DNA of 64,000 bases from Bradyrhizobium prioriisuperbiae (GCF_032397745.1 NZ_CP135921.1:2294001-2358000), one strand, 5' to 3'. Shown: positions 18,146 through 27,379, numbered from the stretch's first letter. Program-made: numbers and translations. Notes: generated by a model not told the origin, from the sequence alone.

Positions 18146-19957
18146 ATGGTCCAGTCAGCGATCGCGGCGGTCACCGCCCGCATCATCGAGCGCAGCAAGC
18201 CGACCCGCGAGCCGTATCTCGGCCGCCTGGATGCGGCGGCGCGCCGGGGGCCGCGGCGGGGCGTGCTCGGCTGCGCCAATCTTGCGCACGGTTTTGCGGC
18301 ATGTGGTGCCGGTGACAAGGCGGCGCTGGCCGGCGACGTGGTCCCAAATCTTGGGATCGTCACTTCCTACAACGACATGCTCTCGGCGCATCAGCCCTAT
18401 GAGCGTTATCCCGCGCTGATCAAGGACGCCGCGCGCGCGGCCGGTGGCGTGGCGCAGGTGGCGGGCGGCGTGCCGGCGATGTGCGATGGCGTGACGCAAG
18501 GACGTCCCGGCATGGAGCTGTCGCTGTTCTCCCGCGAGGTCATCGCGATGGCCACGGCGATTGCGTTGTCGCATGACATGTTCGACGCCGCGGTGTTTCT
18601 TGGGATCTGCGACAAGATCGTGCCGGGCCTGGTCATCGGCGCGCTCACGTTCGGCCATCTGCCCGCGGTGTTCGTGCCGGCGGGGCCGATGCCGTCGGGC
18701 ATCGGCAATGATGAGAAGTCCAAGGTTCGCCAGAGTTACGCCGAAGGCAAAGCCACGCGCGCCGAACTGCTGGCCAGCGAGAGCGCCGCCTATCATGCGC
18801 CGGGCACCTGCACGTTTTACGGCACCGCCAATTCCAACCAGATGCTGATGGAGGTGATGGGCCTGCATCTGCCGGGCGCGGCCTTCGTCAATCCGGACAC
18901 GCCGTTGCGCGATGCGCTGACCCGCGCCGCCGCCACACGGGCGCTGGCGATCAGTGCGCTCGGCAACGACTACACGCCGATCGGGCACGTGCTGGACGAG
19001 CGCGCCTTCGTCAACGGCATCGTGGCGCTGCATGCCACCGGCGGCTCCACCAATCATGTGATGCATCTCACGGCGATGGCGAAGGCCGCCGGCATCGCGG
19101 TCACTCTCGACGATTACGCCGAGCTCTCGGAAGCCGTGCCGCTGCTGACGCGGATCTATCCCAATGGCTCTGCCGACGTGAACGCCTTCACCGCGGCAGG
19201 CGGCACCGGTTTCCTGATCCGCGAGCTGGTCGGCGCTGGCCTGGTGCATCCGGACGCCCGCACCGTGTCGGGCGCGCCGCTGGCAGAGTATGAGCAGGAG
19301 CCGTGGCTCGATGGCGAGGTGCTGCGCTGGCGCTCGGCACCGAAACAAACGCGCGACGACACCGTGTTGCGTCCCGCCGCGCGTCCCTTCGCCGACAATG
19401 GCGGGCTCAAGGTGCTGGACGGCACGCTGGGCCGTGCCGTGATCAAAATCAGCGCGGTGAAAAGCGAACATCATCATGTGCGCGCGCCGGCGCGGATCTT
19501 CCACGCCCAGGAAGAGCTGGAGCAGGCCTTCAAGGCCGGCGAGCTGTATCGTGATCTGATCGCGGTGGTGCGTTTCCAGGGGCCGCGCGCCATCGGCATG
19601 CCCGAACTGCACAAGCTGACGCCGCTGTTGTCCTCGGTGATGGCGCGCGGTTTTCAGGTGGCGCTGGTCACTGACGGGCGCATGTCCGGCGCCTCCGGCA
19701 AAGTGCCCGCCGCCATTCACGTCACCCCCGAAGCCGCCGAGGGCGGCCCCATCGCTCGCCTGCGCGACGGCGACATGATGACACTCGATGCGGTTGCCGG
19801 CACGCTGACCGTCGAGGTGGACGCGGCGGAATGGGCCTCGCGCCCGCTCGCCACCCATGACCTCAGCGATAACACCCATGGCATGGGCCGCGAGCTGTTC
19901 GGCGTGTTTCGCGCGGCGGCGTCGGGGGCTGCGACGGGGGCGAGCGTGTTTGGGTGA
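18146..19957 (+). CDS. edd: Phosphogluconate dehydratase (Entner-Doudoroff)
   Basis: 603 aa from the ATG at 18146 (GGAG 8-11 nt upstream), the same length as the E. coli enzyme. It belongs to the IlvD/Edd family: the three conserved cysteine motifs for the Fe-S cluster are [16 protein letters not shown] and [24 protein letters not shown] near residue 510 is the conserved C-terminal active-site loop. It dehydrates 6-phosphogluconate to KDPG. The usual partner eda is not in the window. GGSTNHVMH separates it from IlvD in detail, supporting Edd. Confidence 0.95.
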   Translation: MVQSAIAAVTARIIERSKPTREPYLGRLDAAARRGPRRGVLGCANLAHGFAACGAGDKAALAGDVVPNLGIVTSYNDMLSAHQPYERYPALIKDAARAAGGVAQVAGGVPAMCDGVTQGRPGMELSLFSREVIAMATAIALSHDMFDAAVFLGICDKIVPGLVIGALTFGHLPAVFVPAGPMPSGIGNDEKSKVRQSYAEGKATRAELLASESAAYHAPGTCTFYGTANSNQMLMEVMGLHLPGAAFVNPDTPLRDALTRAAATRALAISALGNDYTPIGHVLDERAFVNGIVALHATGGSTNHVMHLTAMAKAAGIAVTLDDYAELSEAVPLLTRIYPNGSADVNAFTAAGGTGFLIRELVGAGLVHPDARTVSGAPLAEYEQEPWLDGEVLRWRSAPKQTRDDTVLRPAARPFADNGGLKVLDGTLGRAVIKISAVKSEHHHVRAPARIFHAQEELEQAFKAGELYRDLIAVVRFQGPRAIGMPELHKLTPLLSSVMARGFQVALVTDGRMSGASGKVPAAIHVTPEAAEGGPIARLRDGDMMTLDAVAGTLTVEVDAAEWASRPLATHDLSDNTHGMGRELFGVFRAAASGAATGASVFG

Positions 19958-20001
19958 ATTGTTGGCGACCTTGTCGTTATGCAGCTTGTCCCCATACTCT
20001 G

Positions 20002-20116
20002 CTGTCATGCCCGCGAATGCGGGCATCCAGTACGCCCGGTACGAGTTGAGCGAACGCAGTGCACACCACGAAGGCCTGCGTTTACTGGATCGTCCGGTTA
20101 AACCGGACGATGACAC
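20002..20116. repeat. Two-hairpin intergenic repeat, divergent copy
   Basis: ATGCCCGC/GCGGGCAT (20007-20026) and ATCGTCCGGTT/AACCGGACGAT (20089-20111) form the two stems. The linker shares ATCCAGTA...TACTGGAT pairing, so the whole element can also fold as one long stem. It lies between two convergent genes. Confidence 0.8.
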
Positions 20117-20163
20117 TGAGAGTGGCGATACGCTTCAGTTCTTGGAAGCTTATCCCGCCACCC

Positions 20164-21417
20164 TTATCTCCCCCCACCCAGCGCATCGAACGTGCCGCGG
20201 ATCGTGAACATGAAATTATGTCCCGACCTGTCGGCGCCGGGCGGGGTGTTGTCGCGGGTGGTGGGTTGCCAGGATTTGCTGGCGGCCTGCTTGTAGGCAT
20301 CGCGTTCCGCAATGGCTGCCAGATAACTCTCGCGGTCGTGCAGCGTGCCCACCTTCTGCTCGTCGTTGGCGCCGGTCGCGGCGCTTGGCGAATAGGTGTA
20401 GGTGATGCCGACATCGAGATCGACTGCACTGGTCACGCGTTTGGCGTAACGCAGGTCGAGATAGCCGAAATACTGCACCTGGCCGAGATTGGACATGTCG
20501 GGTTTCGCCAGCCCGGCAATGGTGCCGGACACACCCGCGCTGCGTCCGTAACGGGAATAGTGCAGGCCCAGTGCCGGCACGGGGACGTCGAAGAACACGC
20601 CCTTTGGAATCACCTGCGCGCCGCCGATGAACATCTCGCGGTCCGGCAGCGCCGCCAGCTGGATCGGCAGCAGCTCTTCGGTCGCCCCGATCACCGGGCG
20701 GCGCAGCGGCAGGATCGAGCTTGCGCTCAGCTTGATGAACGAGATCGGCAGGCCCAGCTTGACGGTGGCTGATGCATCGAAGCTCACGCTTTGCAGCAGC
20801 TGTTCGACGTCGCCCCGGCTCAGGCCGCGCCGCTTGGCGAAACGCACGACGGTGTCGATCAGCTGGCGGTTGTCGTAATGCAGCCGCAGCTTGAAGTCGC
20901 TGCGCAGCACCTTGAAGACGCTCGCGCTTCCCACCACGCCGATCTGCGACGGGCTGATGCTGGTGCTGGTGACTTTAAGCGCGATCTCGGTGGGGCTGTC
21001 GAACTGCGAGGGATAATCGGTGGCGAGCTCGAGCGTCGCCTTGGCTTCGCCGAACAAAGTCAGGGTGCTGAAATCGGGCGAGAGCGTCGTGTCTTTCAGG
21101 CGCAGTTTCAGGCTCGGTTTTTTCAGGCCGCCGCCGACGGTAGGCTGCGGCCGCCGGGCGTCGCGGTCGCGCAGCGGATGCAGTTGGTCACCGACCAGGT
21201 TGGTGGCGTTGCCTTCAGCCGGGCCCGGCACATCCGCGGCGCGGTAGATGTCGCCCAATATGTCGAGAATGTCCCGGCCGCCGCGGGTGAAATCCATCAC
21301 GACGCCGGCTGCATCGTCCAGCCGTTTGAAGATCTTGGTCAGGTTGCGCATCGTCCCGACGATGCCGCCGTCTTCGGGCGGGCGCATGTGCAGCCCATCG
21401 AGAGGAGTGCCACCCAT
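20164..21417 (-). CDS. Hypothetical beta-rich protein, unknown function
   Basis: 417 aa; I do not recognise a family. There is no obvious signal peptide. Residues 1-75 look helical (MRNLTKIFKRLDDAAGVVMDF). From about residue 100 onward the sequence alternates polar and hydrophobic residues (LKLRLKDTTLSPDFSTLTLFG, in short stretches), as in a beta-barrel or beta-sandwich, and it ends NFMFTIRGTFDALGGGR. Aromatic-alternating segments near the C-terminus (GYLDLRYAKR, VDLDVGITYTYSP) resemble outer-membrane strands, but the lack of an export signal argues against a standard porin. It is divergent from the two-component operon. Third-position GC bias supports it being a real gene. Confidence 0.7.
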   Translation of the reverse strand: MGGTPLDGLHMRPPEDGGIVGTMRNLTKIFKRLDDAAGVVMDFTRGGRDILDILGDIYRAADVPGPAEGNATNLVGDQLHPLRDRDARRPQPTVGGGLKKPSLKLRLKDTTLSPDFSTLTLFGEAKATLELATDYPSQFDSPTEIALKVTSTSISPSQIGVVGSASVFKVLRSDFKLRLHYDNRQLIDTVVRFAKRRGLSRGDVEQLLQSVSFDASATVKLGLPISFIKLSASSILPLRRPVIGATEELLPIQLAALPDREMFIGGAQVIPKGVFFDVPVPALGLHYSRYGRSAGVSGTIAGLAKPDMSNLGQVQYFGYLDLRYAKRVTSAVDLDVGITYTYSPSAATGANDEQKVGTLHDRESYLAAIAERDAYKQAASKSWQPTTRDNTPPGADRSGHNFMFTIRGTFDALGGGR

Positions 21418-21732
21418 CGTCGACCTTTCTTAGCCGCGAAGCTGGGGGCGCGCCTGCGCCTCGCGCGACAATGTCCGTATGTTTTGGTCTTTCGGCCATG
21501 CCCAGTGGTTCGAAGGCCGGGACGGGGGCGGCCAGCGCCCTGCGGCCGATTGTCCGGCCAGTCACCAAAAAAGTTCCGTTTCGCAAGATTGCTGCAATTG
21601 AAGGCAACGAGAGTGCGGCGGTCGCTCGCGTTCGGCCCCCCCCCGGGACAAACGAGAGGCTGGGGTTGCCGGGCCCGTCGCCCGGCCGCCGTCCCGTCGT
21701 GAAAGTCGTCCACCCGTGCAGTCTCATATGGA
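21418..21732. promoter_or_regulatory. Divergent control region, unknown gene / two-component operon
   Basis: 315 bp with no gene. It includes a run of nine C residues (about 21640-21648) and a GC-rich palindromic patch (GCCGGGCCCG... at ~21668-21690). The GTCAGC 11-bp repeats found upstream of the M91-like gene were not seen here. Confidence 0.4.
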
Positions 21733-22416
21733 ATGTCGTTGATGCGGATTCTGGTCGTCGAGGATGAACCGGAGATCGCGTCCTTGCTGCGAACGGCATT
21801 GGAGCGCCAGGACATCGTGGTCGACCATGTCGTGCTGTTGGCCGACGCGGAGGAGGCCGCGCGGCGCGGCGTTCACGACGCCATCATTCTCGATCGGCGG
21901 CTGCCGGACGGGGACGGCCTGACACTGGTGCCCCGGCTTCGGTCCCTGGGCGTGGCCATCCCGGTGATCGTGCTCACCGCGCGCCGCGACCTGCCGGATC
22001 GTATCGAGGGGCTGAATTGCGGGGCGGACGATTATCTGACCAAGCCGTTTGCGCTGGAGGAGTTGCTGGCGCGGTTGCGCACCGTGCTGCGCCGGGCCGC
22101 AGGCCTTGGCGTGAACGAGGTCCGGTTCGGCACCCTCACCTTCAATCTGCACCATCGCGCGGCGAGTGTGGCCAACAGTCCGGTGCATCTGTCGCGGCGC
22201 GAACTGCTGGTGCTGGAAACGCTGATTCGGCGCGGCGGGCGAACGGTCTCGCGGTCGGTGCTGGAAGAGGCGGTGTACGGTTTCCAGGAAGAAATCCAGC
22301 CGAACGCGATCGATCCGCATGTGTCGCGGCTGCGCCGCAAGCTCACCGAGGCCGGCGCCGCAGTGGAGATCCGCAGCGTGCGCGGCATCGGTTATCTGTT
22401 GCGGCAGCTGCCATGA
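21733..22416 (+). CDS. OmpR/PhoB-family response regulator
   Basis: 227 aa. The receiver domain (1-~115) has the acidic pocket EDE (about residues 10-12), phospho-acceptor Asp in IILDRRLPDG (about residue 54) and Lys in DYLTKPF. A winged-helix DNA-binding domain follows (about 130-225; IDPHVSRLRRKL and RGIGYLL). A second ATG three codons in (21742) is an alternative start. Its stop overlaps the kinase start (ATGA), so the two are co-translated. Its DNA target may be the tandem GTCAGC repeats at 25336-25363 (inference). Confidence 0.95.
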   Translation: MSLMRILVVEDEPEIASLLRTALERQDIVVDHVVLLADAEEAARRGVHDAIILDRRLPDGDGLTLVPRLRSLGVAIPVIVLTARRDLPDRIEGLNCGADDYLTKPFALEELLARLRTVLRRAAGLGVNEVRFGTLTFNLHHRAASVANSPVHLSRRELLVLETLIRRGGRTVSRSVLEEAVYGFQEEIQPNAIDPHVSRLRRKLTEAGAAVEIRSVRGIGYLLRQLP

Positions 22417-23891
22417 GCACCAGGAGCGACAAGACCGGCAAACGGCCGGGCTCGCTGCACTGGAGGCTGGTGCGCAACCTCCTGGCGCTGCAGGCAGTGG
22501 TGTTCGTGCTGCTGCTCACCCTGATCATCGTGGTGCTGAGCCTCAACGAGGTGGAGGACGACGCCGCCATTGTCGATGCCGTCCGCGGCGCGGTGTTTCG
22601 CGATGCAGCCGGCGCATTGGCGTTTCGCGACACGCCTGATTTGGCCAAGCTCCGCCTCGTCCGTCCGACGCTTTGGGTCGTGGTGCGCGATCAGGCCGGC
22701 GTGATGGCGTCATCCGGCGACGTCCCTCCTGAATTCAGGGGAGACTTCGGCGGTCCGCTCGCTGCGGCCGACCGGGCCACGGTCAGTTGGGGCCTCGGCA
22801 GTTCGAGCCCGACGGCTTCTCTCAAGCGGCTGACCACCGACGCCGGCCTGGTGCAGATCCTTGCCGGCACCGGCGAGCGCCGGCAGCGCGCCAAAACCGT
22901 CGGCCTGGATCTGGATGTGCGGCTGGAGGTGGCCGAAAACGCCGGCGGCCTGGAGACATGGCTGCGGATCCTGGCGGCGCTGGCGCTCGTGTTCGTGGTC
23001 AGCGGCATCTTGCCCGTGTTTTTCATCATGGGCGCGGCCACGATGATCGCCACGCCAATCGTGGTGCGGCGGGCGTTGGGCGGGCTGGTCGAAACCGCCG
23101 ATCATGCGAGCTTGATCGATATCGATCGTCTTGCCGTTCGCCTGCCGATCGGTCGGGTGCCGACGGAGGTGGTGCCGCTGGTGCAGGCGGTCAATCGCGC
23201 GCTTGATCGCCTCGATGAGGGGTACGACCGCCGCAGCCGGTTCATGGCCGACGCGGCCCATGAGCTGCGCACGCCGATCACCATCCTGCAGACGCGGCTT
23301 GAGCTGCTGCCGCCCAGTCCCGAGCGCACCCGCCTGATCGAGGACGTGGCGCGCCTTGCCTTGCTCGCCGAACAATTGCTCGATCTGCAGCGCCTCGACC
23401 ACCTCGATGCGCTCACCCCGCTCGACCTCGTGGCGCTGGCCCGGCATGTGGTCGAGGACATGGCGCCGCTGGCGATCGGCGCCGGTTATGATCTCGCGTT
23501 CGAGCCGGAGCAGGCCAGCATCTGGGTGCCCGGCGACCGGATCTCGCTGGAACAGGCGCTGACGAATCTGATCCAGAACGCCATCGAGCATGGCGGGCGC
23601 AAGGGCGTCATCACCGTTGCGGTGGACGGATCAGCCGCGGTCGAGGTGCGCGACGAAGGCGCGGGCGTCCCGCTCGAAGAGCACGCGCGGATCTTCGAGC
23701 CGTTCTATCGGCTGCACCCGCGCACCACCGGCGCCGGGCTCGGCCTCAACCTGGTGCGCGAAATCGCCAAGCGGCATCAGGGACGCATCAGCGTGGTCGA
23801 CAGGCCGGAGGGCGGCGCGTGTTTCCGCTTCGCGCTGCCACGCCACATCGAAACGCCCGCTCCAGAGCCCTCCCACTCATCTTGCATCTGA
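22413..23891 (+). CDS. Sensor histidine kinase
   Basis: 492 aa. A short cytoplasmic tail leads to the first membrane helix (about residues 27-48), a ~140-residue periplasmic sensor region and the second helix (about 190-215). HAMP-like linker, H-box (FMADAAHELRTPI, about residue 285), N-box (LTNLIQNAIEHG) and G-boxes (GAGLGLNLVREI) follow. It is an inner-membrane kinase paired with the overlapping response-regulator gene. The signal is unknown; a small lipoprotein is encoded 15-18 bp downstream. Confidence 0.94.
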   Translation: MSTRSDKTGKRPGSLHWRLVRNLLALQAVVFVLLLTLIIVVLSLNEVEDDAAIVDAVRGAVFRDAAGALAFRDTPDLAKLRLVRPTLWVVVRDQAGVMASSGDVPPEFRGDFGGPLAAADRATVSWGLGSSSPTASLKRLTTDAGLVQILAGTGERRQRAKTVGLDLDVRLEVAENAGGLETWLRILAALALVFVVSGILPVFFIMGAATMIATPIVVRRALGGLVETADHASLIDIDRLAVRLPIGRVPTEVVPLVQAVNRALDRLDEGYDRRSRFMADAAHELRTPITILQTRLELLPPSPERTRLIEDVARLALLAEQLLDLQRLDHLDALTPLDLVALARHVVEDMAPLAIGAGYDLAFEPEQASIWVPGDRISLEQALTNLIQNAIEHGGRKGVITVAVDGSAAVEVRDEGAGVPLEEHARIFEPFYRLHPRTTGAGLGLNLVREIAKRHQGRISVVDRPEGGACFRFALPRHIETPAPEPSHSSCI

Positions 23892-23909
23892 AATCAGGAG
23901 TTTGAAGTG

Positions 23910-24296
23910 ATGTCGTCCCGGATCAATGCGGCGCGTTTCGGCGCGCTGCTTTCGGCTCTGGCGTGTCTTGTGGTCGCCGGCTGCGCCTCGCAAGTCATGA
24001 AGTCCTATGTCGGACAGCCGATTGAATCGGCGATCGCCGACTACGGGCCGCCGGTCAATTCCTTCGCATTGGACGACGGCCGCCGCGCCTTTCAGTGGCG
24101 GCAGGTGCAGACGTCAGTTGTGCCGGGACAGACCCGTGTGGAGGTGCGGGACACTCGCCATGGCGAACGTTATCAGGCCACCACCACGCCCGGTCATGTG
24201 GAAAGCCGCGAGTGCTTTTATACGCTTTACGCGCGTTCGATTGACGGCCGCTGGATCGTCAATGATTTCCGGCAGCCGACGCTGTTGTGCGAATGA
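23910..24296 (+). CDS. Small lipoprotein, unknown function
   Basis: 128 aa from the ATG at 23910 (a GTG at 23907 is equally placed for the AGGAG site). A hydrophobic leader ends in a lipobox, VVAGC, so it should be exported and lipidated. The mature part (QVMKSYVGQPIESAIADYG) resembles the small 'SmpA/OmlA-like' or hypothetical lipoproteins with a MKSYVGQ-type start, and has two further Cys near the C-terminus (RECFYT, TLLCE). It is the third gene of the two-component operon, so it may be an accessory of the sensor. Confidence 0.8.
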   Translation: MSSRINAARFGALLSALACLVVAGCASQVMKSYVGQPIESAIADYGPPVNSFALDDGRRAFQWRQVQTSVVPGQTRVEVRDTRHGERYQATTTPGHVESRECFYTLYARSIDGRWIVNDFRQPTLLCE

Positions 24297-24311
24297 AGTG
24301 GCTGCCGAACT

Positions 24312-25277
24312 CTATGGCCTCGGATGCGGACCCTGACCCCCACGCGGACCATCGCCTCCACGCGGAGCGGGCTGCAGCGGCGGGGGCCAGCCCTCCCTGA
24401 TCGGATTCCACCACGCGACCGTGGCCGGGATATCGCGCAGGCGGTTGAAAAAGTCTCGCTGTTCACTCCGAAATCTCTCCAGAACGCGCATATGGCGGCC
24501 TCTGTTGAGAAACGTTTCTGGATTTAGCAGGGGTGTGAAGGCCTGGTGATTGGCGCGAAGCTGCCGCGATCCTTTCTCGGCGAGGTAGATGTTACTCAGC
24601 ACGACGGCGATAAACTCCTCCTCATCGCCGTATCCTTCATCCATTGCAGGCGGGTCATCGAAGTCGCGCACCCCTCTCATGGCACGGGAGGCGTGAACCA
24701 GTTCGTGAAACAGCACCTCATCGGCCCCGACTCCCACTCCCGTCTTGCCGGAAGTGCCGGTGACGAGGTGCGTCGCCGGATCATAGGTCACCGGACCCCA
24801 CATCGACGCGGTGTACTCGATCACCGCGGTGCCGCTGCGGGTCGCGCCTGCGGTTGCATTAGGCCCCCATTGCGGAAAGATAGGGTTTTTGTTTCTGTAA
24901 GGCGTCTTGCCGAAATTCCAGTATGGGAAAATCTTGACCGTGGAATCGGCCGCAATGATTTCCCGCAGCAACGCTGTGCCGGCCTGCCGTTTCAGGATTT
25001 GATCGAGTTGGAAGAAAACGCCTCTGATGTGCCGATCTCTCTGGCTCCGGTAACTCCAAATGTTGACGTCGAGATTCCGGATCAGGGATGGGTCGAATCG
25101 ATAGAGCCACAGAGGAAAAGGACGGTAGGTGACAACGATGATGCTGTCGGCTCCATACTCCACTTCCGGGGGTGAGAGCAGGCCAAGGCAGTCTGCTGGC
25201 CGCTCCCGCCGGAGCATGTCTTTGATTTTTCGCGACCAGTTCAGATAGCTGCGGCGGGCTTCGCTTCGGTCGGACAT
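24312..25277 (-). CDS. M91-like zinc metallopeptidase (effector-type)
   Basis: 321 aa from the ATG at 25277 (GAGGAG about 10-15 nt upstream). The core motif is FHELVHASRAMRG, a zinc-binding HExxH followed by the pattern of M91 (NleD-like) peptidases. A downstream glutamate cluster (GDEEEFIAVVLSN) could supply the third ligand. There is no signal peptide. The last ~20 residues are Pro/Gly-rich and low complexity. M91 proteins are known as injected effectors (E. coli NleD) and as toxin domains of large polymorphic proteins; here the domain stands alone in a small protein. No secretion-system genes lie in the window. It is convergent with the lipoprotein gene. Confidence 0.7.
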   Translation of the reverse strand: MSDRSEARRSYLNWSRKIKDMLRRERPADCLGLLSPPEVEYGADSIIVVTYRPFPLWLYRFDPSLIRNLDVNIWSYRSQRDRHIRGVFFQLDQILKRQAGTALLREIIAADSTVKIFPYWNFGKTPYRNKNPIFPQWGPNATAGATRSGTAVIEYTASMWGPVTYDPATHLVTGTSGKTGVGVGADEVLFHELVHASRAMRGVRDFDDPPAMDEGYGDEEEFIAVVLSNIYLAEKGSRQLRANHQAFTPLLNPETFLNRGRHMRVLERFRSEQRDFFNRLRDIPATVAWWNPIREGWPPPLQPAPRGGDGPRGGQGPHPRP

Positions 25278-25580
25278 GATGCACGGCTCCTCTTCCGGCG
25301 CGCCGATATCGTGGCAAACGAGCATGCGCGTGGATGTCAGCCCGGCGTCAGCCGAACGTCAGCGGGGCGTATTGGTGGTGTCCGGAAGGGCGGAATGGGT
25401 CGCCATTACGCCCGCCGCCTAGAACAGGACAGTCACGCGTGAGGTGAGCAGTTGTGCTAGATCGGTGCGACCAACGCAACGATTGCCGGCCGCGCGAACA
25501 GGGGATGCACGACAATTCCGGGATCCTATGACACCGGCGTCGTCGTCTCCAAAGACGGCTGTCAGATCGGCTACCGGCAG
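25278..25580. other. Intergenic region upstream of M91-like gene and hydrolase
   Basis: About 300 bp between two divergent genes. It contains the GTCAGC repeats (25336-25363). Its right part (25461-25580) is open in the hydrolase frame and reads like the missing N-terminus of that protein, although it lacks a standard start codon. Confidence 0.5.
25334..25364. promoter_or_regulatory. Three direct repeats, 11-bp period (candidate response-regulator sites)
   Basis: GTCAGC occurs at 25336, 25347 and 25358, exactly 11 bp apart, 59-86 bp upstream of the M91-like start. Direct hexamer/heptamer repeats at an 11-bp period are the classic binding pattern of OmpR/PhoB-type regulators, and such a regulator is encoded at 21733. 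The link between the two is inference. Confidence 0.55.
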
Positions 25581-26369
25581 ATGGGCCGTGGGCCGGGTCT
25601 TGTTCTGGTCCATGGCGCCATGCAGTCATCGGCAAGCTTCATGAAGCTCGGTACCGCGCTTTGCGATGCGTTCACTGTCATCATCCCCGATCGCCGCGGT
25701 CGCGGCCTGAGCGGCCCGCATGGTGACGGCTACGCCATGGCGAAAGAGGTCGAGGATCTCGATGCGCTGCTGGCTGCTACCGGTGCGCGCGATGTCTTCG
25801 CCCTGAGCTCAGGCGCCCTGATCACGCTGCAGGCGGCGTTGACATTGCCCGCCATCCGCAGGATCGCGCTGTATGAACCGCCGCTGGTCCTTGACGGTGC
25901 GTCGTCGCCGGCGCTGGATTGGGTGCCGCCTTATGAAAAGCAACTCGCCGCCGGGAATCTCGGTGGCGCGATGGCTTGTGCCCTCAAAGGAACGGGCGAC
26001 CGCGAGCTGTTCACCCGGTTGCCGCGATGGATCATCGCCGCAATGATGGGATTTGCGGTTCGCGCCGGTGCGAAGCAGGGCAGCGCGGAGGCGCCGTCGT
26101 TGCAGACGCTGATTCCCACAGTGCATTTCGATGGTCTGCTGGTCAGGGAGATGGCGGGCACGCTGATGCGCTTCAAGGCCATCCAGGCCGACGTGCTGCT
26201 GCTCGGCGGTGATCGCAGCATCGCCTATCTGCCGCCGGCGCTCGATGCGCTTGCAACCGTGCTGCCGCATTGCCGCCGTGTCGAACTTGCGGGCGCCGGT
26301 CATCTAGCAGCCGACGACGTCGGCACGCCGCAGCGTGTTGCGGATGAGCTGGCGAAATTCTTCTCGTAG
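25581..26369 (+). CDS. Alpha/beta-hydrolase
   Basis: 262 aa from the ATG at 25581. VLVHGAMQSS is the oxyanion-hole region, IIPDRRGRGLS the usual second motif, FALSSGA the nucleophile elbow (Ser-Ser-Gly) and GAGHLAADD the catalytic His. The frame is open upstream to 25461 and encodes YDTGVVVSKDGCQIGYRQ, a typical beginning for this family, but no ATG/GTG/TTG is found there. Either translation starts internally or the 5' end has suffered a frameshift: an ATG at 25505 is in another frame. The substrate is unknown. Confidence 0.75.
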   Translation: MGRGPGLVLVHGAMQSSASFMKLGTALCDAFTVIIPDRRGRGLSGPHGDGYAMAKEVEDLDALLAATGARDVFALSSGALITLQAALTLPAIRRIALYEPPLVLDGASSPALDWVPPYEKQLAAGNLGGAMACALKGTGDRELFTRLPRWIIAAMMGFAVRAGAKQGSAEAPSLQTLIPTVHFDGLLVREMAGTLMRFKAIQADVLLLGGDRSIAYLPPALDALATVLPHCRRVELAGAGHLAADDVGTPQRVADELAKFFS

Positions 26370-26379
26370 AAAACGAGGA

Positions 26380-27210
26380 CTACCCCCGCCGCTTGCCCTT
26401 CGGCCGCACCGTCTCGCCCAGCGAGACCACCAGGGCGCAGATCGCGACCAGTACCAGGGACGCGGCGGAGGCCGCGGGAAGATCGGTGCCGGTTTCGGAA
26501 ATCTTGCTGTAGAGCACCAGCGGCAGGATGTTCACCTGGGTGCCGACCAGCGCGAGAGCCGTGCCGTAGGCGCCGACCGCCACCGCCGAGGTCAGGCAGA
26601 AAGCGGCCACCAGACTTGGCAGGATCTGCGGCAGCATGATTTCCACCACTGAGCGGAAGGCATTGGCGCCCAGCGAGCGAGCGGCGATCAGTTGGGTGCG
26701 GTCGAAATTGGTGATGGCCGGCAGCACGATCAGCACCACACGCGGCACCAGGTAATAGGAATACGCAAGCCCGAGCCCGATCGGGGAGAAGATGAAGGCG
26801 CCGATCACGGTCGGATCGAAGCCGAGCTTGGCCAGGAGAAGTGTGACGAAGCCCGCGCGCCCCAGCAGCAGGATGAAGCCATAGGCGACGATCAGTCCCG
26901 AGAATGTCAGCGGCAACGAGATCGCGATCAGCGCCGCGGTGCGCAGATGAGGTGCGACGCGCGACAGGGTCAGCGCGACGCAGAAGCCGATCACCAGCGA
27001 GAACAACGGCGCCACGGTGCCGAGCACCAGCGTGCCGCGCAGTCCGTTCCAGAAGATGCGATCGGCGCTGAGACGACCGAATGCCGCACCGCCGTCGGCG
27101 AAGGCACCGATCAGCACGGCGCTGACCGGCAGCAGGAAGAACAGCCCAAGCACGGCGATGCCCGGCAGGGCGAACGCAGTCAGGATCGATCGGGGAACGC
27201 GGGTGCTCAT
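26380..27210 (-). CDS. ABC transporter permease (separated from its operon by an IS)
   Basis: 276 aa from the ATG at 27210 (a GTG at 27222 is possible). It has six membrane helices and the inner-membrane-component loop (LGANAFRSVVEIMLPQILPS, an EAA-like motif) of the CysW/FbpB class. It is the second permease of the importer encoded at 28893-31849 on the same strand, in the order permease, ATPase, binding protein, permease. An IS4-family element (27380-28834) now lies between it and the binding-protein gene, so its transcription from the operon promoter may be impaired. Confidence 0.88.
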   Translation of the reverse strand: MSTRVPRSILTAFALPGIAVLGLFFLLPVSAVLIGAFADGGAAFGRLSADRIFWNGLRGTLVLGTVAPLFSLVIGFCVALTLSRVAPHLRTAALIAISLPLTFSGLIVAYGFILLLGRAGFVTLLLAKLGFDPTVIGAFIFSPIGLGLAYSYYLVPRVVLIVLPAITNFDRTQLIAARSLGANAFRSVVEIMLPQILPSLVAAFCLTSAVAVGAYGTALALVGTQVNILPLVLYSKISETGTDLPAASAASLVLVAICALVVSLGETVRPKGKRRG

Positions 27211-27251
27211 GGGGTGAAGCACGATGCAGTTGGGTTGACGCGGACTCTCCG

Positions 27252-27379
27252 CGCCCGCGGCTCACCTCGCCCCGCGTGCGGGGAGAGGTCGACGCGCACT
27301 TGCGCGGCGGGTGAGGGGGCGTCACCGCGAGCTCTGTGTCTCGAGCAGCCCCTCACCCCAGCCCTCTCCCCGCAGGCGG
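27252..27379. repeat. Intergenic palindromes flanking the IS insertion point
   Basis: Two related units: a hairpin CCTCGCCCCGC...GCGGGGAGAGG (about 27266-27288) and CCCTCTCCCCGC (27362-27373). The second is the left arm of a hairpin whose right arm (GCGGGGAGAGGG, 28841-28852) is now on the other side of the IS. Phrases such as CCCCTCACCCCAGCCCTCTCC recur in the element at 56450-56585. Confidence 0.75.

Noticed and set aside
21640..21648. C-run as a phase-variable tract
   Set aside because: A single short run in a non-coding region; no evidence of variation.
20791..21702. A 303-codon open frame antisense to the unknown 417-aa gene
   Set aside because: High GC creates long open frames opposite real genes; this one has no domain, no ribosome site and atypical composition.
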